From UBA10133 sp964348455 (lineage in GTDB: Bacteria; Patescibacteriota; Microgenomatia; UBA1400; MFAQ01): a stretch of 47,917 bases of DNA. Positions 7,975 through 14,307 of the stretch are shown here, in pieces. Under the pieces are notes generated by a model. That model had not been told where the DNA came from. It did no database searches and saw only the letters and a list, made by a program, of their open reading frames with translations. Location: positions 1-47,917 of the forward strand of contig CAYGCQ010000008.1 in NCBI GenBank assembly GCA_964348455.1, given 5' to 3'. The first letter of the stretch is position 1. The number at the start of each line of letters is the position of its first letter. The position numbers and the translations under genes are program-made.

Positions 7975-8879
7975 ATAAATACATCTTGAACTTCCTTTTC
8001 CCACAAATCTTTAGGAAGCTTTGCAATTAAACTTTTAAAATTTAAATCCTCAAATAAGGTTACCACTTCAGGCTTGTTATAGTTCGTAAGAAGACAGTCA
8101 TTCCAACTTAACTCAAGCGGTACATTTTGGTCTATCGTAGCCAAATGATAACTTTTATCGGCCATTTCCCTATCAGTTAATAGCAAGTTTTTTATTCTTG
8201 GCGTTATCTTTGCTTTTTCTATATTCTCATAAATACTATGCAAACTTCCGAATTCTTGTATCAATTTAGTTGCTGTTACCTTTCCAACACCTTTTACTCC
8301 GGGTATGTTATCGGAGGGGTCACCCATCAAACTCTTAAGATCGATAATCTGTTTTGGTAATAATCCATAAACCTCTTTGACTTTTTCTTCATCAAAAACC
8401 ACAGACTGAGCATGATGATTTTGAATAGGCAAGAAAACAACTACTTTTGTACCTTTAATTAATTGAAGAGAGTCTCTGTCTCCTGTGACAATTACGACTT
8501 GAACATCTTCTTCCACAGAAGCTAACTTAGACAATGTTCCAATAATATCGTCTGCTTCATAGCCTTCTATCCCGTATTGAGGGATATTAAGTTTCTCAAC
8601 CACTTCTTTTGTTCTACCGATTTGATCTGCTAACTCTACATCCATCGGTCCTCTATTTGCTTTGTACTCATCAAATTCTTGTTTCCGAAAAGTCGGACCA
8701 TGAACATCCCATGCTACAGCCACATGGGTTGGAGATAATTTTTCTAAGACAGAAAGCAACATCGACGAAAAGCCATAAACCGCATTAACCAGCTCACCTT
8801 TCGGGGTCGATAGTGGTGGATAGGCATGATACGCCCTATGAAGCAAAGCGTTACCGTCGATTAATATCAACTTTCTCAT
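7971..8879 (-). CDS. 5'-3' exonuclease (PolA N-domain type), stand-alone
   Basis: This 302-aa protein corresponds to the 5' nuclease domain of DNA polymerase I. MRKLILIDGNALLHRAYHA is the first acidic metal site. YEADDIIGTLS and VTGDRDSLQLI supply further metal-binding Asp residues, and LMGDPSDNIPGVKGVGKVTATKL is the helix-hairpin-helix (H3TH) that grips duplex DNA. No polymerase or 3'-5' exonuclease domain follows. The role is likely removal of RNA primers or flap processing. It overlaps ftsH by ATGA, and the glycosyltransferase start overlaps its own stop. Confidence 0.9.
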   Translation of the reverse strand: MRKLILIDGNALLHRAYHAYPPLSTPKGELVNAVYGFSSMLLSVLEKLSPTHVAVAWDVHGPTFRKQEFDEYKANRGPMDVELADQIGRTKEVVEKLNIPQYGIEGYEADDIIGTLSKLASVEEDVQVVIVTGDRDSLQLIKGTKVVVFLPIQNHHAQSVVFDEEKVKEVYGLLPKQIIDLKSLMGDPSDNIPGVKGVGKVTATKLIQEFGSLHSIYENIEKAKITPRIKNLLLTDREMADKSYHLATIDQNVPLELSWNDCLLTNYNKPEVVTLFEDLNFKSLIAKLPKDLWEKEVQDVFI

Positions 8880-10732
8880 TTTTCATCAAACTCTGCCTTT
8901 GGTATTCCCACCAAGTCTTCAAATTCTTCTTGCTCTAATGTTTCTATCTCGACTAATCTTGCAGAAATTTTCTCTAGAACTTTTTTGTTCTGTTTAAGCA
9001 TTTTTTCGGCTAGACTATATGCCTCATCAATCAACTTCTTGATCTCTGCATCCACCTTACTTTGCATACCATCCGATAACTTAACAGGGTCTCCATAAGA
9101 ATATCCCCAAGTATTACTTTCCACCATTTGACCAAGAGCCACAGGACCCAAGCTGCTCATCCCAAAATCCACCACCATCCTGCGAGCAAGCATTGTTGCC
9201 CTTTCAATATCACTCGATGCTCCGGCAGTTAACTCGTCAAAAATAATTCTTTCAGCAGCTCTACCACCAAGCATCATCGCCATCTCGTGCTTTAATTCAG
9301 TTTGAGTCTGTTGATACTTATCCGTCTTCGCCCTACTCATGGTAAACCCAAGAGCCATTCCCCTAGAAATAATACTCACTCTGTGAATCGGGTCTGTACC
9401 TGGAAGTAAATGTCCCACTAGAGCATGGCCGACTTCATGGAAAGCAGTCATCTTTTTTTCCAATTTAGACTGCAGCCTCTTCTTTTCAGGTCCCATTTTT
9501 ACTTTAAGTGCAGCCTCTTCAATATCCACCATCAATATTTCTTTTCTATTCGACCTTGCAGCCAAGATCGCTGCTTCATTTAACATATTCTCAATGTCAG
9601 CTCCCGAGAAACCAACTGTTCTTTCGGCTACTTTGTCCCAGTTTAATTTTTTCACAAAAGGCTTACCAACTTTATGAATCTCGAGGACTGATTTTCTACC
9701 AGCAATATCAGGCAGATCCAAAGTTACCCTACGGTCAAATCTCCCAGGACGAACTAAAGCCGGGTCAAGAACATCAGGCCTATTTGTAGCAGCTAGTACT
9801 ATTACATTATCTGTTTGGGTAAAACCATCCATCTCAACCAAAATTTGATTTAAAGTCTGCTCCCTTTCATCGTGACCACCCATTCCACCACTTGCTCCAC
9901 GGGTTCTTCCAATCGCATCAATTTCGTCGATGAAAATTATCGAAGGCGAGGCCTTCTTTGCCGTATCAAAGAGGTCTCGGACTCTGCTGGCACCAACTCC
10001 AACCAACATCTCCATAAACTCTGATCCTGCCATAGAAAAGAAGGGCACCCCTGCTTCGCCTGCAACTGCTCGACCTAGCAATGTTTTTCCTACTCCGGCT
10101 GGACCTGTCAACAAGACACCCTTAGGAGTTCTTGCTCCCAAATCTCGATATTTTTTAGGATTCTTAAGAAAATCTACCACTTCTTCAAGTTCTTTTTTTG
10201 CTTCGTCAACACCGGCTACATCAGAAAATTTGATATTTTGTTTACCCTTTGAGAATAGCTTTGCTTTACTTTTTCCGATCCCAAAAACATCTCCACCTCC
10301 ACCTTGACGTTTCATTAAATAAAACATAAGAACTCCGAACCCCAATATAGGTAGTACCAATGACAACACATTCCACATTCCGTTTATAAAGTCCTGAGAC
10401 ACTACTTCAACTTTAACCTTGCTTTCATCCACACCCGCTTTTTGTAGTTGATCCATAAAGCTCGCCCCGTCTTCTTTTCTGGACATTCCCAACACCTGTA
10501 CCCCTTCAGCATTTTTTGGGTAAAGCAGAATTAGCTCTTGACCTCTTATTTGAACAGACTCTACCTTACCTTCTTTTATTTCTGCAATCGCCGTAGATAA
10601 GGGCAGTTCTTTTACAGCTCCAGTGGAACCCAAAATGAACTTAATCATTCCCGGAAGGAATAGAAAAATAATCAACAACCAAATAAGGATTCTTCTTAAA
10701 TTAAGATTAACTTTAAATTCTACTTTTTTCAT
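8876..10732 (-). CDS. ftsH: ATP-dependent zinc metalloprotease FtsH
   Basis: This 618-aa membrane-anchored AAA+ protease degrades misfolded and regulatory membrane and soluble proteins. Transmembrane segments lie at about 15-33 and 121-140, with a periplasmic domain between. The AAA module has Walker A GPAGVGKT (210-217), Walker B IIFIDEID (265-272) and the second region of homology ending RPGRFDR. The protease has HEVGH (432-436), with the third zinc-ligand region in TAGASSDIERAT. It heads an overlapping chain ftsH, exonuclease, glycosyltransferase, MFS half. A TATAAT lies 8 nt before the ATG. Confidence 0.97.
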   Translation of the reverse strand: MKKVEFKVNLNLRRILIWLLIIFLFLPGMIKFILGSTGAVKELPLSTAIAEIKEGKVESVQIRGQELILLYPKNAEGVQVLGMSRKEDGASFMDQLQKAGVDESKVKVEVVSQDFINGMWNVLSLVLPILGFGVLMFYLMKRQGGGGDVFGIGKSKAKLFSKGKQNIKFSDVAGVDEAKKELEEVVDFLKNPKKYRDLGARTPKGVLLTGPAGVGKTLLGRAVAGEAGVPFFSMAGSEFMEMLVGVGASRVRDLFDTAKKASPSIIFIDEIDAIGRTRGASGGMGGHDEREQTLNQILVEMDGFTQTDNVIVLAATNRPDVLDPALVRPGRFDRRVTLDLPDIAGRKSVLEIHKVGKPFVKKLNWDKVAERTVGFSGADIENMLNEAAILAARSNRKEILMVDIEEAALKVKMGPEKKRLQSKLEKKMTAFHEVGHALVGHLLPGTDPIHRVSIISRGMALGFTMSRAKTDKYQQTQTELKHEMAMMLGGRAAERIIFDELTAGASSDIERATMLARRMVVDFGMSSLGPVALGQMVESNTWGYSYGDPVKLSDGMQSKVDAEIKKLIDEAYSLAEKMLKQNKKVLEKISARLVEIETLEQEEFEDLVGIPKAEFDEK

Positions 10733-10740
10733 ATTTATGC

Positions 10741-10746
10741 ATTATA
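10741..10746 (-). promoter_or_regulatory. -10 element of ftsH, leaderless
   Basis: TATAAT on the minus strand followed by GCATAAAT and then the ftsH ATG; the predicted leader is about 2 nt. The same arrangement (TATAATGC, then ATG 8 nt after the hexamer) is seen at rpiB. No good -35 is present. Confidence 0.5.
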
Positions 10747-10828
10747 ACGATGTTGTTTATAGTAACGAGAAGGTTGAGAGTGTAATCACTCGAAATCCCA
10801 GGTATGCACCGAGGGACTCTTATCTCCT

Positions 10829-11164
10829 TCATTTTATCATCGTTCCTGGAACAAGTTCATCAGGAAGAAATACTAAAATCGGTTTTTCATCAGTATCAGC
10901 CATAAGAAGCATTCCCTGCGACTCTTCTTCCCCCATTTTTTTAGGAGTCATATTTACCAAAAACTGCATATTCTTATCAACTATTTCTTCAGGAGAGTAC
11001 CATTTTCTTATTCCGGAAAACAAAATCCTTTTCCCTATCTCCTCACCTAAATCAACTTCCATTTCTATTAACTTCGAACTCCACTCAGGTGCCGACGCCG
11101 AAAGAACTCGACCTACTCGAATATCAAGTTTCTCAAAATCACTGTAGCTTATTTCATCTTTCAT
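10829..11164 (-). CDS. Stand-alone tRNA-binding OB-fold protein (MetRS C-terminal/CsaA-like)
   Basis: The 111 aa match the tRNA_bind OB fold found at the C-terminus of methionyl-tRNA synthetases and in CsaA and Trbp111. Examples are FEKLDIRVGRVLSASAPEWSSKL, VDLGEEIGKRILFSGIRKWYSPEEIV, VNMTPKKMGEEESQGMLLMA and LVPGTMIK. Such proteins dimerise and bind tRNA structurally, assisting a synthetase in trans, or act as chaperones. The gene follows trpS on the same strand, separated by a short inverted repeat (11170-11200). Whether it serves MetRS or tRNA generally cannot be decided here. The aberrant initiator tRNA nearby makes its substrate interesting. Confidence 0.85.
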   Translation of the reverse strand: MKDEISYSDFEKLDIRVGRVLSASAPEWSSKLIEMEVDLGEEIGKRILFSGIRKWYSPEEIVDKNMQFLVNMTPKKMGEEESQGMLLMADTDEKPILVFLPDELVPGTMIK

Positions 11165-11169
11165 ATTCT

Positions 11170-11200
11170 GTCATCCCTGGCTTGACCAGGGGTTCATTAA
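11170..11200. repeat. dRS3-like inverted repeat
   Basis: CCCTGG-CTTGA-CCAGGG core in a GTCAT...TTCATTAA frame, 5 nt upstream of the tRNA-binding protein start. It is related to the copies at 38808, 42487 and 44774. Confidence 0.6.
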
Positions 11201-11213
11201 ATCATTTAATTAT

Positions 11214-12212
11214 TTAAAAGTGGTAGTCAATTTTTAATCCTTTTTTGACTTTATCCAAGACACCTCCTGAGATTTCCCTCCCCTTCTCTACGCCTCTTCT
11301 CAGTATTTGGTTTACTTTTTCTGGATCCTGTTCCAAGACTTCCCTTCTTGCTCTCATAGGATCCAAAAGATTATTCAAAGCCAAAGCTAGCTTTTGTTTG
11401 ACTTCTACATCTCCCACTTTCCCTAAGACATATCGAGACTTCAGATCCTTCACTTCATCTTTATTTGAATTAAATGCATCGTGGTAAATAAACACAGGAT
11501 TACCTTCTATATGACCCGGATCCGTCGGCTTTAATCTTGTTGGGTCTGTATACATAGACATTACTTTTTTATTTACTACTTCAGCTGAATCGGCTAGATT
11601 AATAGCATTATTTAGACTCTTACTCATCTTAAGTTTTCCGTCCAGACCAACCAGCCTCGGATATTCACTGATTAGAGCTTCAGGCTCCACCAAGATATCT
11701 CCATACAACCCATTAAACTTCCTAACAATCTCTCTCGCCTGTTCTATCATCGGAAGCTGATCCTCGCCCACAGGCACCACATCTGCCTCAAAAGCTGTAA
11801 TGTCTGCAGCCTGAGAAATTGGATACATTGCAAAACCGGCCGGAACAGAGTCCTTAAAACCTTTCTGCTCTATTTCGGCTTTCACCGTCGGATTGCGAAG
11901 TACCCTATTTAGGCTTACTAGATCCATGTAAAACACCGTCAACTCGGCTATTGCCGGTATCTGGGACTGAACCACAATCGTAGACTTTTCAGGATCAATG
12001 CCTGCCGCCACATAGTCAAGCACGAGATCTCTAACCGAATTAGCCACTTTTTCTGGATTTTCATAGTTGTCGGTTAGAGCTTGGACATCTGCGATCAAAA
12101 TATATTGATCAAAAGTCTCCTGCAGCCTCACCCTATTCATCAAAGACCCAACATAATGTCCTAAGTGGAGCCTCCCGGATGGTCGATCACCTGTCAGTAT
12201 TCTCTTCTTCAT
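11214..12212 (-). CDS. trpS: Tryptophanyl-tRNA synthetase
   Basis: This 332-aa class I synthetase charges tRNA-Trp. The HIGH-type motif is PSGRLHLGH (11-19), the KMSKS loop is at 195-199, and QIPAIAELTVFYMDLVSLNRVLRNPTVK and YPISQAADITAFEADVVPVGEDQ are characteristic of TrpRS. Length is normal for the bacterial enzyme. The protein starts MKKRILTGDR. A TATATT hexamer ends 7 nt before the ATG, suggesting leaderless transcription. The tRNA-binding protein gene follows on the same strand. Confidence 0.95.
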   Translation of the reverse strand: MKKRILTGDRPSGRLHLGHYVGSLMNRVRLQETFDQYILIADVQALTDNYENPEKVANSVRDLVLDYVAAGIDPEKSTIVVQSQIPAIAELTVFYMDLVSLNRVLRNPTVKAEIEQKGFKDSVPAGFAMYPISQAADITAFEADVVPVGEDQLPMIEQAREIVRKFNGLYGDILVEPEALISEYPRLVGLDGKLKMSKSLNNAINLADSAEVVNKKVMSMYTDPTRLKPTDPGHIEGNPVFIYHDAFNSNKDEVKDLKSRYVLGKVGDVEVKQKLALALNNLLDPMRARREVLEQDPEKVNQILRRGVEKGREISGGVLDKVKKGLKIDYHF

Positions 12213-12219
12213 GTATCTA

Positions 12220-12225
12220 AATATA
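12220..12225 (-). promoter_or_regulatory. -10-like TATATT of trpS
   Basis: TATATT on the minus strand, 7 nt before the trpS ATG; it predicts an almost leaderless mRNA. The surrounding sequence is A/T-rich, which weakens this single case. Confidence 0.35.
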
Positions 12226-12255
12226 AAATATTAACTAAATTCTAAAAATCTTAAG

Positions 12256-12327
12256 TAGCAGGGACGGGGGTCGAACCCGTGACCTCGGCCTTATGAAGAC
12301 CTTGCTCTACCACTGAGCTACCCTGCC
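12256..12327 (-). tRNA. tRNA-Met (elongator), anticodon CAU
   Basis: A 72-nt cloverleaf: acceptor GGCAGGG/CCCTGCT (terminal G-U), D-arm GCTC-AGTGGTA-GAGC with the GG pair, anticodon loop TTCATAA, variable AGGTC, and T-arm ACGGG-TTCGACC-CCCGT with a canonical TTCGA. CCA is not encoded. A CAU anticodon could also be tRNA-Ile2 read with lysidine, but a separate tRNA-Ile(UAU) at 14194 makes elongator Met more likely. Confidence 0.85.
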
Positions 12328-12378
12328 TAATTGAACATCTCTATTCTATCATTTTAACCTCACTGCTAGCTTGGGAAG

Positions 12379-12407
12379 TTGATACCTAGTCTCGTGCGTG
12401 CTAAAAT
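12379..12407 (+). promoter_or_regulatory. Promoter of the initiator-like tRNA
   Basis: -35 TTGATA (12379-12384), 17-nt spacer, -10 TAAAAT (12402-12407). The expected start is about 10 nt before the tRNA 5' end. This is among the best -35/-10 pairs in the window and suggests the tRNA is expressed. Confidence 0.6.
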
Positions 12408-12423
12408 ATGAGTGTTCGTCTTT

Positions 12424-12499
12424 TGCGGGGGGAAGGTAAGTATCTTGCAGGGCTCATAATCCTGCTTAACTAGGGGGCGGAACCCTAGCCCCGCAACCA
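12424..12499 (+). tRNA. Initiator-type tRNA-Met (CAU) with non-canonical D- and T-loops
   Basis: Exactly 76 nt including encoded CCA. Acceptor TGCGGGG/CCCCGCA gives a weak U1-A72 end, discriminator A. The anticodon arm CAGGG-CTCATAA-TCCTG has the initiator-type run of G pairs (third is G-U) and a loop identical to bacterial fMet tRNA. The D-stem AAGG/TCTT has the initiator-type A11-U24 pair. However, the D-loop is only TAAGTA with no GG, and the T-arm is a 6-bp CTAGGG/CCCTAG stem with loop GGCGGAA instead of TTCRANN. The normal G18-Psi55 and G19-C56 elbow contacts cannot form. A strong promoter precedes it and TTTTT follows the CCA. It is either a rewired functional initiator or a decaying copy. 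Confidence 0.75.
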
Positions 12500-12518
12500 T
12501 TTTTCAAACTCAGTGCTT

Positions 12519-12905
12519 TCACTCCGATATCAATTTCCACCATTTTAGCCAGTTCGACGGCACGATATCCGATTGATTATCTCCTGTTGTCTGGTTTTGA
12601 ATTAAACTCTTCTCCGGCATAACCACCAGGACCTCCCCCTCTTTTTGCATATTAAGCTTTTCTCTTATTAATTTTTCCTTATATTCATTGGTGAGAACCA
12701 ATCCAAGCTTAGCTTTCAGAGATTGATTTTTAGCCTCCTCAGCCACTAGGCGACTATTAGCCTCAGTAATTCTTCCAAATCCCGTTCTAATCTGCCACAC
12801 ATCTCTAGCCAAAGATACTATTAACAACCATCCAATCACCAAAATAAGGACCATATATCTGCTATTTTCACGCCCAGAGTCTTTCTTTCTATGTGCCACT
12901 TGCAT
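12519..12905 (-). CDS. FtsB/DivIC-like septum formation initiator
   Basis: The 128-aa protein is a single-pass membrane protein. It has a basic N-terminus, a transmembrane segment at about 17-36 (YMVLILVIGWLLIVSLA), a coiled coil to about 85, and the family motif IREKLNMQKEGEVLVVMPE near 80-98. FtsB/DivIC proteins form a complex with FtsL and FtsQ that activates septal peptidoglycan synthesis. The C-terminal tail after 100 is low in motif content and ends WLKWWKLISE. It is divergent from the recombinase gene, and both starts lie within 54 nt. Confidence 0.8.
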   Translation of the reverse strand: MQVAHRKKDSGRENSRYMVLILVIGWLLIVSLARDVWQIRTGFGRITEANSRLVAEEAKNQSLKAKLGLVLTNEYKEKLIREKLNMQKEGEVLVVMPEKSLIQNQTTGDNQSDIVPSNWLKWWKLISE

Positions 12906-12958
12906 TTTTGTAACCTAGAGTGTTATAATTAGAGCCATAATAGATTTATATAGAAAAC

Positions 12959-13825
12959 ATGGAACAAAACATAAAACAGGCTGTCACCGCTTTTAAAAGT
13001 CACCTTGCTGAGCAAGGCAGAGCTTCTGCCACTATTTTAGCTTATTCAAAAGACATCGAACAGCTTGCAGATTTTGTAACCAAATCAAGTATAAACAATC
13101 TAACCGAAGTTACTAAAGACAGCATTGATGCTTTTAAGGCATATTTGGCCGAAAACAACTACACTACCAAGTCTATTTCCAGAAAGATTAACTCTATCAA
13201 GTCATTCTTCTCTTATGTCCAAGCCAATGGACTCATTACCGAAAACCCTTCCACTGGCGTTTCACATCCTAAATATGACATCAAACCACCACGTATCCTC
13301 AATAAAATTGAATACAGAGCTTTAAGAGACGCTTGCCGCGAAGATGTCAGAATGGCTGCCATCGTCGAAATTCTTCTTCAAACTGGGATGCGAATCTCTG
13401 AACTTGCCAATTTAAGGATCTCCGATGTAGACAAAACAACCAATCAGATAACAATAAGGGCCTACGAATCTCATCCTGAAAGACAAACCCCCATCAACCA
13501 ACCTGCCAAAGAAGCTCTTGAAAAATACCTTGCTGTTCGACCAAAAAGTCCAAACAACAATGTTTTTATCACCAAAACAGGTAATCCTTTCTTGATTAGA
13601 AATATCCGCTCAAATCTAGACAGATACTTCAACATTGCCGGTATCGAAAATGCCAAGGTGAATGACCTCAGGCACACTTTCATTGCCCAGCAGCTCACTT
13701 CAGGCAGTCCTCTTGTTTACATAAGTAAGCTCGTTGGCCACAAAAGACTATCTACTACCGAAAAATACTTGGAATTCATTTCTGAGAAACCTGCCAAGGA
13801 CAAGCCTAAAATCATCGATCTTTAA
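12959..13825 (+). CDS. Xer-like tyrosine recombinase with His-to-Asn change
   Basis: The 288-aa protein has an N-terminal SAM-like core-binding domain (about 5-92) and a C-terminal catalytic domain. Visible catalytic residues are Arg145 (TGMRISEL), Arg238 in NDLRHT, His261 (GHKRLST) and the nucleophile Tyr270 (EKYLEF). The first His of the HxxR box is Asn235, a substitution in a residue usually conserved in XerC/XerD. It probably resolves chromosome dimers or performs site-specific recombination. It is alone on the plus strand between tRNA genes. TATATA ends 6 nt before the ATG. It overlaps the convergent gene by 4 nt. Confidence 0.85.
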   Translation: MEQNIKQAVTAFKSHLAEQGRASATILAYSKDIEQLADFVTKSSINNLTEVTKDSIDAFKAYLAENNYTTKSISRKINSIKSFFSYVQANGLITENPSTGVSHPKYDIKPPRILNKIEYRALRDACREDVRMAAIVEILLQTGMRISELANLRISDVDKTTNQITIRAYESHPERQTPINQPAKEALEKYLAVRPKSPNNNVFITKTGNPFLIRNIRSNLDRYFNIAGIENAKVNDLRHTFIAQQLTSGSPLVYISKLVGHKRLSTTEKYLEFISEKPAKDKPKIIDL

Positions 13826-14190
13826 TCTTTTTTAGCTAGCTTCCTGATAGTATCTAGTGTTGTCTGGGACAAAAAGCCCAGAACATCTCCCATTTTCTCA
13901 ATGGAACCAATCGCAAGTGCTAACCAACCTGATGAGGTTCTTCTGGTATCTTCTAAGATTAAAAAGGCATTCTTCACTCCAGAAATCTCCAGTTGTTCTC
14001 CTGTTATTTCATCTTCAAGAAAAATCGTCACCGGATTTCCGGTTTTTCCCAATTCAAGATTTCCACTTATAAGCATTTCCTGGGGCCAGTTACTTCCTAC
14101 ATAATCATCCAGGTCATTTTGTGGCTGAGAAACTCTCAAAAGCCTGTCATGTTTTGCTTTAACCTTTATTGGTTTTTTGTTTTCCTTCAT
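13822..14190 (-). CDS. Unknown protein directly downstream of tRNA-Ile
   Basis: I do not recognise this 122-aa soluble protein. It has a basic N-terminus (MKENKKPIKVKAKHDR), a predicted beta-rich middle (NLELGKTGNPVTIFLEDEITGEQLEISGVKNAFLILED) and a helical C-terminus. A longer ORF extends to 14223, but that part lies inside the tRNA, so the ATG at 14190 is chosen. The ATG comes only 3 nt after the tRNA discriminator base, with no Shine-Dalgarno. If co-transcribed, tRNA 3' processing would release a practically leaderless mRNA. It is convergent with the recombinase, overlapping by 4 nt. Confidence 0.65.
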   Translation of the reverse strand: MKENKKPIKVKAKHDRLLRVSQPQNDLDDYVGSNWPQEMLISGNLELGKTGNPVTIFLEDEITGEQLEISGVKNAFLILEDTRRTSSGWLALAIGSIEKMGDVLGFLSQTTLDTIRKLAKKD

Positions 14191-14193
14191 TTG

Positions 14194-14267
14194 TGGGCCG
14201 ACCTGGATTCGAACCAGGGACATCGAAGGTATAAGCTTCGCGCTCTAACCAGCTGAGCTATCGGCCC
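14194..14267 (-). tRNA. tRNA-Ile, anticodon UAU
   Basis: A 74-nt canonical cloverleaf: acceptor GGGCCGA/TCGGCCC, D-arm GCTC/GAGC with GG in the loop, anticodon arm CGAAG-CTTATAC-CTTCG (anticodon TAT, U33 present) and T-arm CCTGG-TTCGAAT-CCAGG. CCA is not encoded. UAU decodes AUA directly. Most bacteria instead use a CAU tRNA modified by TilS. Confidence 0.9.
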
Positions 14268-14307
14268 AATCAGATAGTATTATAACAACTCGAAAAATCT
14301 ACAGGGA

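Noticed and set aside
14191..14223. Longer N-terminus (MSLVRIQVGPQ) for the gene at 13822
   Set aside because: Those codons lie inside the tRNA-Ile gene; this peptide is a typical tRNA shadow.
12256..14267. Genomic island integrated at tRNA genes by the adjacent tyrosine recombinase
   Set aside because: No duplicated tRNA 3' ends or att-like direct repeats were seen, and the neighbours (FtsB-like, VirB4-like, trpS) are core-type genes.
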